A DNA stretch of 64,000 nt from the NCBI GenBank assembly GCA_024403355.1, contig JAKSRW010000001.1, positions 186,001 to 250,000 of the forward strand, given 5' to 3'. Under the pieces are notes generated by a model. The model worked only from the letters and a program-made list of their open reading frames with translations, searched no databases and was not told where the DNA came from. The DNA comes from Lachnospiraceae bacterium. GTDB taxonomy: Bacteria > Bacillota > Clostridia > Lachnospirales > Lachnospiraceae. Every line of letters begins with the position of its first letter. The stretch's first letter is position 1. This document shows, piece by piece, positions 61,890 to 64,000 of this stretch. The position numbers and the translations under genes are program-made.

Positions 61890-63023
61890 ATGAAATTTTT
61901 GAAGATATTATTTGTTACAATTTTTATTACACTATTTACAGGTGGATACTTAATTGATGCGAAAAGTGATGATGAGGCTTTAATAATTAAGGCATATTAT
62001 CCAAAAGATTACAATGGATATATATATAAGGCAATACCTCTTATGAATAATTGGCCATATGGTAATCATCAAGAAATGGTGGATATTTGCCAAATACCAG
62101 AAGATATACTTATGTGTATGTCAACTGAAGAACTGTTCGAGACAGTTTTGTATTATCCATTAAATATTGATATTTTGTTTTATGATGATGTTGATTTTGG
62201 ATACGAAATAGTTAAAAAATATTTTAATGGATTAAATGAATTGATTCGTAGAGATAACTGTAATACCGTTGGTATTAAGTATTTATTACATCATTTAGAA
62301 TGTGAATTTGATGCTGCTCAAAAGGTTATTATTAATAAACTGATAACATGTCCGCCTATGTTATCAATAATTAATACAAAGTCGGAATTGTCTATGAGGG
62401 TAGATAATAGTTATCCTATGATGTTTATGCAAATCTTTACAAATGAAGATCCTAATGGTTTATATTCATATGGAGAAGTAACCGTGGTGGATACAGAAAA
62501 AGGCGGACATATGAACGGGGAACATATGGGGGCAAAAGAACTGTGGAAGTATTCGGATAATTCAGTGAGAATTTGGGCAAGAGATGATTATTCTAATGAT
62601 GCAAAAGCTAAATTGAATGAGAGAGTTCAACAGACATATAATATGAATCATGTTACAGGATATGGTCCATCTTCTAAATATAACTGTCATTCGTATGCTT
62701 GGTTTAGCCAGACAAATTGTAATTATTGGATAGCATCATTTAATGCTACAGGATATAATTTGGTGGACCTACAAAATGTTAGTATCGGAGATAAAGCAGT
62801 TTTTTATAATACTTATGGAAATAGTGTTACTTCGAGTTCAACATATTCGCATAGTGCTGTTGTAGATACCATAATACATGGTAGTGCAACCAACCCAACA
62901 AATGTGACTAACTTATATGTGAGGTCAAAATGGGGACCTTTCGGTGTATATCGACATACATTAAGCAATTGCCCTTACTTTTATACAAATGGTTATCCTT
63001 GTGATATTCTTTACTTTCACTGA
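61890..63023 (+). CDS. Secreted protein: shared module plus NlpC/P60-like cysteine-peptidase domain
   Basis: The 377-residue product has a signal peptide (about 1-24). Residues about 33-125 match the C-terminal end of the M56 protein at 48249 and the lipoprotein at 63035 (YYPKDYNGY, IPLMNNWPYGNH, IPEDIL, MSTEEL, YPL, FNGLNELIRRD). The C-terminal 140 residues look like a secreted NlpC/P60-type or CHAP-like peptidase: YNCHSYAWFSQ (Cys), YSHSAVVDTI (His) and VRSKWGPFGVYRH. The gene is distinctly AT-rich, with TTA, AAT and AGT codons, unlike flanking rbgA and rnhB, a sign of transfer. The ATG has a weak AGGAAAG upstream. Substrate unknown. Confidence 0.72.
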   Translation: MKFLKILFVTIFITLFTGGYLIDAKSDDEALIIKAYYPKDYNGYIYKAIPLMNNWPYGNHQEMVDICQIPEDILMCMSTEELFETVLYYPLNIDILFYDDVDFGYEIVKKYFNGLNELIRRDNCNTVGIKYLLHHLECEFDAAQKVIINKLITCPPMLSIINTKSELSMRVDNSYPMMFMQIFTNEDPNGLYSYGEVTVVDTEKGGHMNGEHMGAKELWKYSDNSVRIWARDDYSNDAKAKLNERVQQTYNMNHVTGYGPSSKYNCHSYAWFSQTNCNYWIASFNATGYNLVDLQNVSIGDKAVFYNTYGNSVTSSSTYSHSAVVDTIIHGSATNPTNVTNLYVRSKWGPFGVYRHTLSNCPYFYTNGYPCDILYFH

Positions 63024-63034
63024 GGTATTATTTG

Positions 63035-63805
63035 ATGAACAAAATATTGTTTATTTTAGAATCTGTTTTAGTAATTTTTACTATATGTTCATGTGATGTA
63101 TCGAACATAAAAGATGCTACAGGCAAGAATGTTGTTAAATCTGTTAAAGAGAATCAAATGAATAAAGATGTTATTAATGAAGTTGTTGAGCTCCCGGAGA
63201 CTTATGTCAATGATGCAGCTTCCGTGAATTCGTCAGCTTCTGAAAATGATACAGAGCCTGGTGATATAAAACAGGACAGTAGTGATTGCCCGGATTCAGA
63301 TGAGTGGAACGGGGATTCCTCAGAATCTTCATATCCTCAAATTACTGAGAACATAATGGGAATCCTGATTAATCATTATCCTGTTGATTATTCGGGATAC
63401 CGTTATCCTGAAGCTGATGAAATGGATGATTCATCCGGTCAGAAATTGATGAATCTGTATGAAATTCCGGAGGATATTTTGACTTCGATGTCAACGGAGG
63501 AGCTTGTTCAAACCGTAGTTTTTTATCCTTTACTTTATCGGCTGACTATGTCATCTATGCTGATGGCGAATCATGATGATTATTCACAGTTGAAAAATCA
63601 GTTTAACGGGCTGAAGGAATTAAGCATCAGAGAGGACAGGGGAGACTGTCTTTGGAATTATTTTATTGCTAATAAAGATATATTTTACGGAACCGAACAG
63701 GGCTCTTATGCAATTGAATTATTAAAACAGGATGATTTCAATTTGAAAGAAAGGTTTTTGGAAGTTTATAATAATGATTTCAAAGGAGATCATTTTGAAT
63801 GGTAG
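63035..63805 (+). CDS. Lipoprotein carrying the shared module
   Basis: The 256-residue product has a signal peptide with lipobox ICSC (Cys near residue 20), a Ser/Asp/Glu-rich linker (about 30-105), and the shared module at about 108-210 (HYPVDYSGYRYP, IPEDILTSMSTEEL, YPL, FNGLKEL). It lacks the NWPYGN stretch present in the other two copies. There is no peptidase domain. It starts 12 nt after the cysteine-peptidase-like gene, so the two form an operon and may act together at the membrane surface. Confidence 0.72.
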   Translation: MNKILFILESVLVIFTICSCDVSNIKDATGKNVVKSVKENQMNKDVINEVVELPETYVNDAASVNSSASENDTEPGDIKQDSSDCPDSDEWNGDSSESSYPQITENIMGILINHYPVDYSGYRYPEADEMDDSSGQKLMNLYEIPEDILTSMSTEELVQTVVFYPLLYRLTMSSMLMANHDDYSQLKNQFNGLKELSIREDRGDCLWNYFIANKDIFYGTEQGSYAIELLKQDDFNLKERFLEVYNNDFKGDHFEW

Positions 63806-63814
63806 GTGAACAAA

Positions 63815-64000
63815 ATGACTGCAAAGGAAAAGGCTGCGATAGCTAAGGAAGAGAAGGCTCGTGAGAAGCTGGAGAAGGAACGTGCCAGAACAGAGCTGAT
63901 GAAGGAATTTGAGTATAAATATGCCGAATATCCGCTAATCTGCGGTATAGATGAGGTAGGCAGGGGTCCTTTGGCGGGCCCTGTTATGACAGCGGCGGTA
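63815..64000 (+). CDS. rnhB: Ribonuclease HII (partial, 5' end)
   Basis: The frame runs from ATG 63815 to the window edge, 62 codons. After a Lys/Glu-rich helical extension of about 44 residues comes CGIDEVGRGPLAGPV, the RNase HII signature with the first catalytic Asp-Glu. RNase HII removes ribonucleotides from DNA and RNA-DNA hybrids. GGTGA precedes the start. It is the normal partner of rbgA but is displaced here by two genes. Confidence 0.93.
   Translation, partial: MTAKEKAAIAKEEKAREKLEKERARTELMKEFEYKYAEYPLICGIDEVGRGPLAGPVMTAAV

Overview
The window reads as a chromosomal segment of a Gram-positive Clostridia species, most likely of the Lachnospiraceae. The reasons are the Firmicutes-type gene orders (priA-def-fmt-rsmB-rlmN-PP2C-pknB-rsgA-rpe; mraZ-rsmH-ftsL-pbp-murD-ftsW-divIB-ftsZ; cmk-ispH-rpsA; plsX-acpP-rnc-smc-ftsY-ylxM-ffh-rpsP-khpA-rimM-trmD), strong AGGAGG-type ribosome binding sites, frequent GTG and TTG starts, and a MurE with the DNPR motif of meso-diaminopimelate-adding enzymes. 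Nearly everything is on the plus strand. No rRNA, tRNA, CRISPR array or intact insertion sequence was seen.

Layout. 1-75 is the tail of a glycogen-synthase-like gene. 229-13373 carries cell-wall precursor, replication restart, translation-processing and Ser/Thr phosphorylation genes, ending in an orphan PilZ gene. 13432-16864 holds ychF, lgt and a riboflavin transporter under an FMN riboswitch. 17272-26064 is the division and cell-wall cluster, with a MraZ operator and a separate ftsZ promoter; mraY, murF and murG are not in it. 26120-27285 is a three-gene mrpEFG fragment. 27377-34381 holds rimO, pgsA, a GerMN lipoprotein, a flavoprotein, cmk, ispH and rpsA. 34500-46925 holds cheR, lipid synthesis, RNase III, SMC, the SRP pathway and the rpsP-trmD operon.

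The accessory part is 46986-59323. It sits exactly where rplS normally follows trmD. It holds two BlaI/M56 (BlaR-like) pairs whose metalloprotease subunits lack a recognisable penicillin-binding sensor, three promoters each overlapped by BlaI-type dyads, two secreted papain-like cysteine peptidase candidates, an SH3b protein broken by an early stop, a small secreted peptide, two intact members and one deleted copy of an unrecognised single-pass membrane protein family, a PadR/membrane-protein pair and a VanZ-like protein. A second, AT-rich insertion (61890-63805) separates rbgA from rnhB. It encodes a secreted cysteine-peptidase-like protein and a lipoprotein that both share a module of about 90 residues with the extracellular end of the first M56 protein. 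This links the two islands.

My best candidate for an undescribed system is this envelope-sensing set: a BlaI repressor, an M56 receptor protease with a new ectodomain, secreted proteins bearing the same ectodomain, secreted cysteine peptidases, and the single-pass membrane protein family. The domain sharing, operators and deletion scar are visible in the sequence; the joint function is inference. Other points of note are a signal peptidase I in which the expected catalytic lysine reads as glutamine, and two recurring structured translation leaders (murE/plsX/ftsY and trmD/57586).
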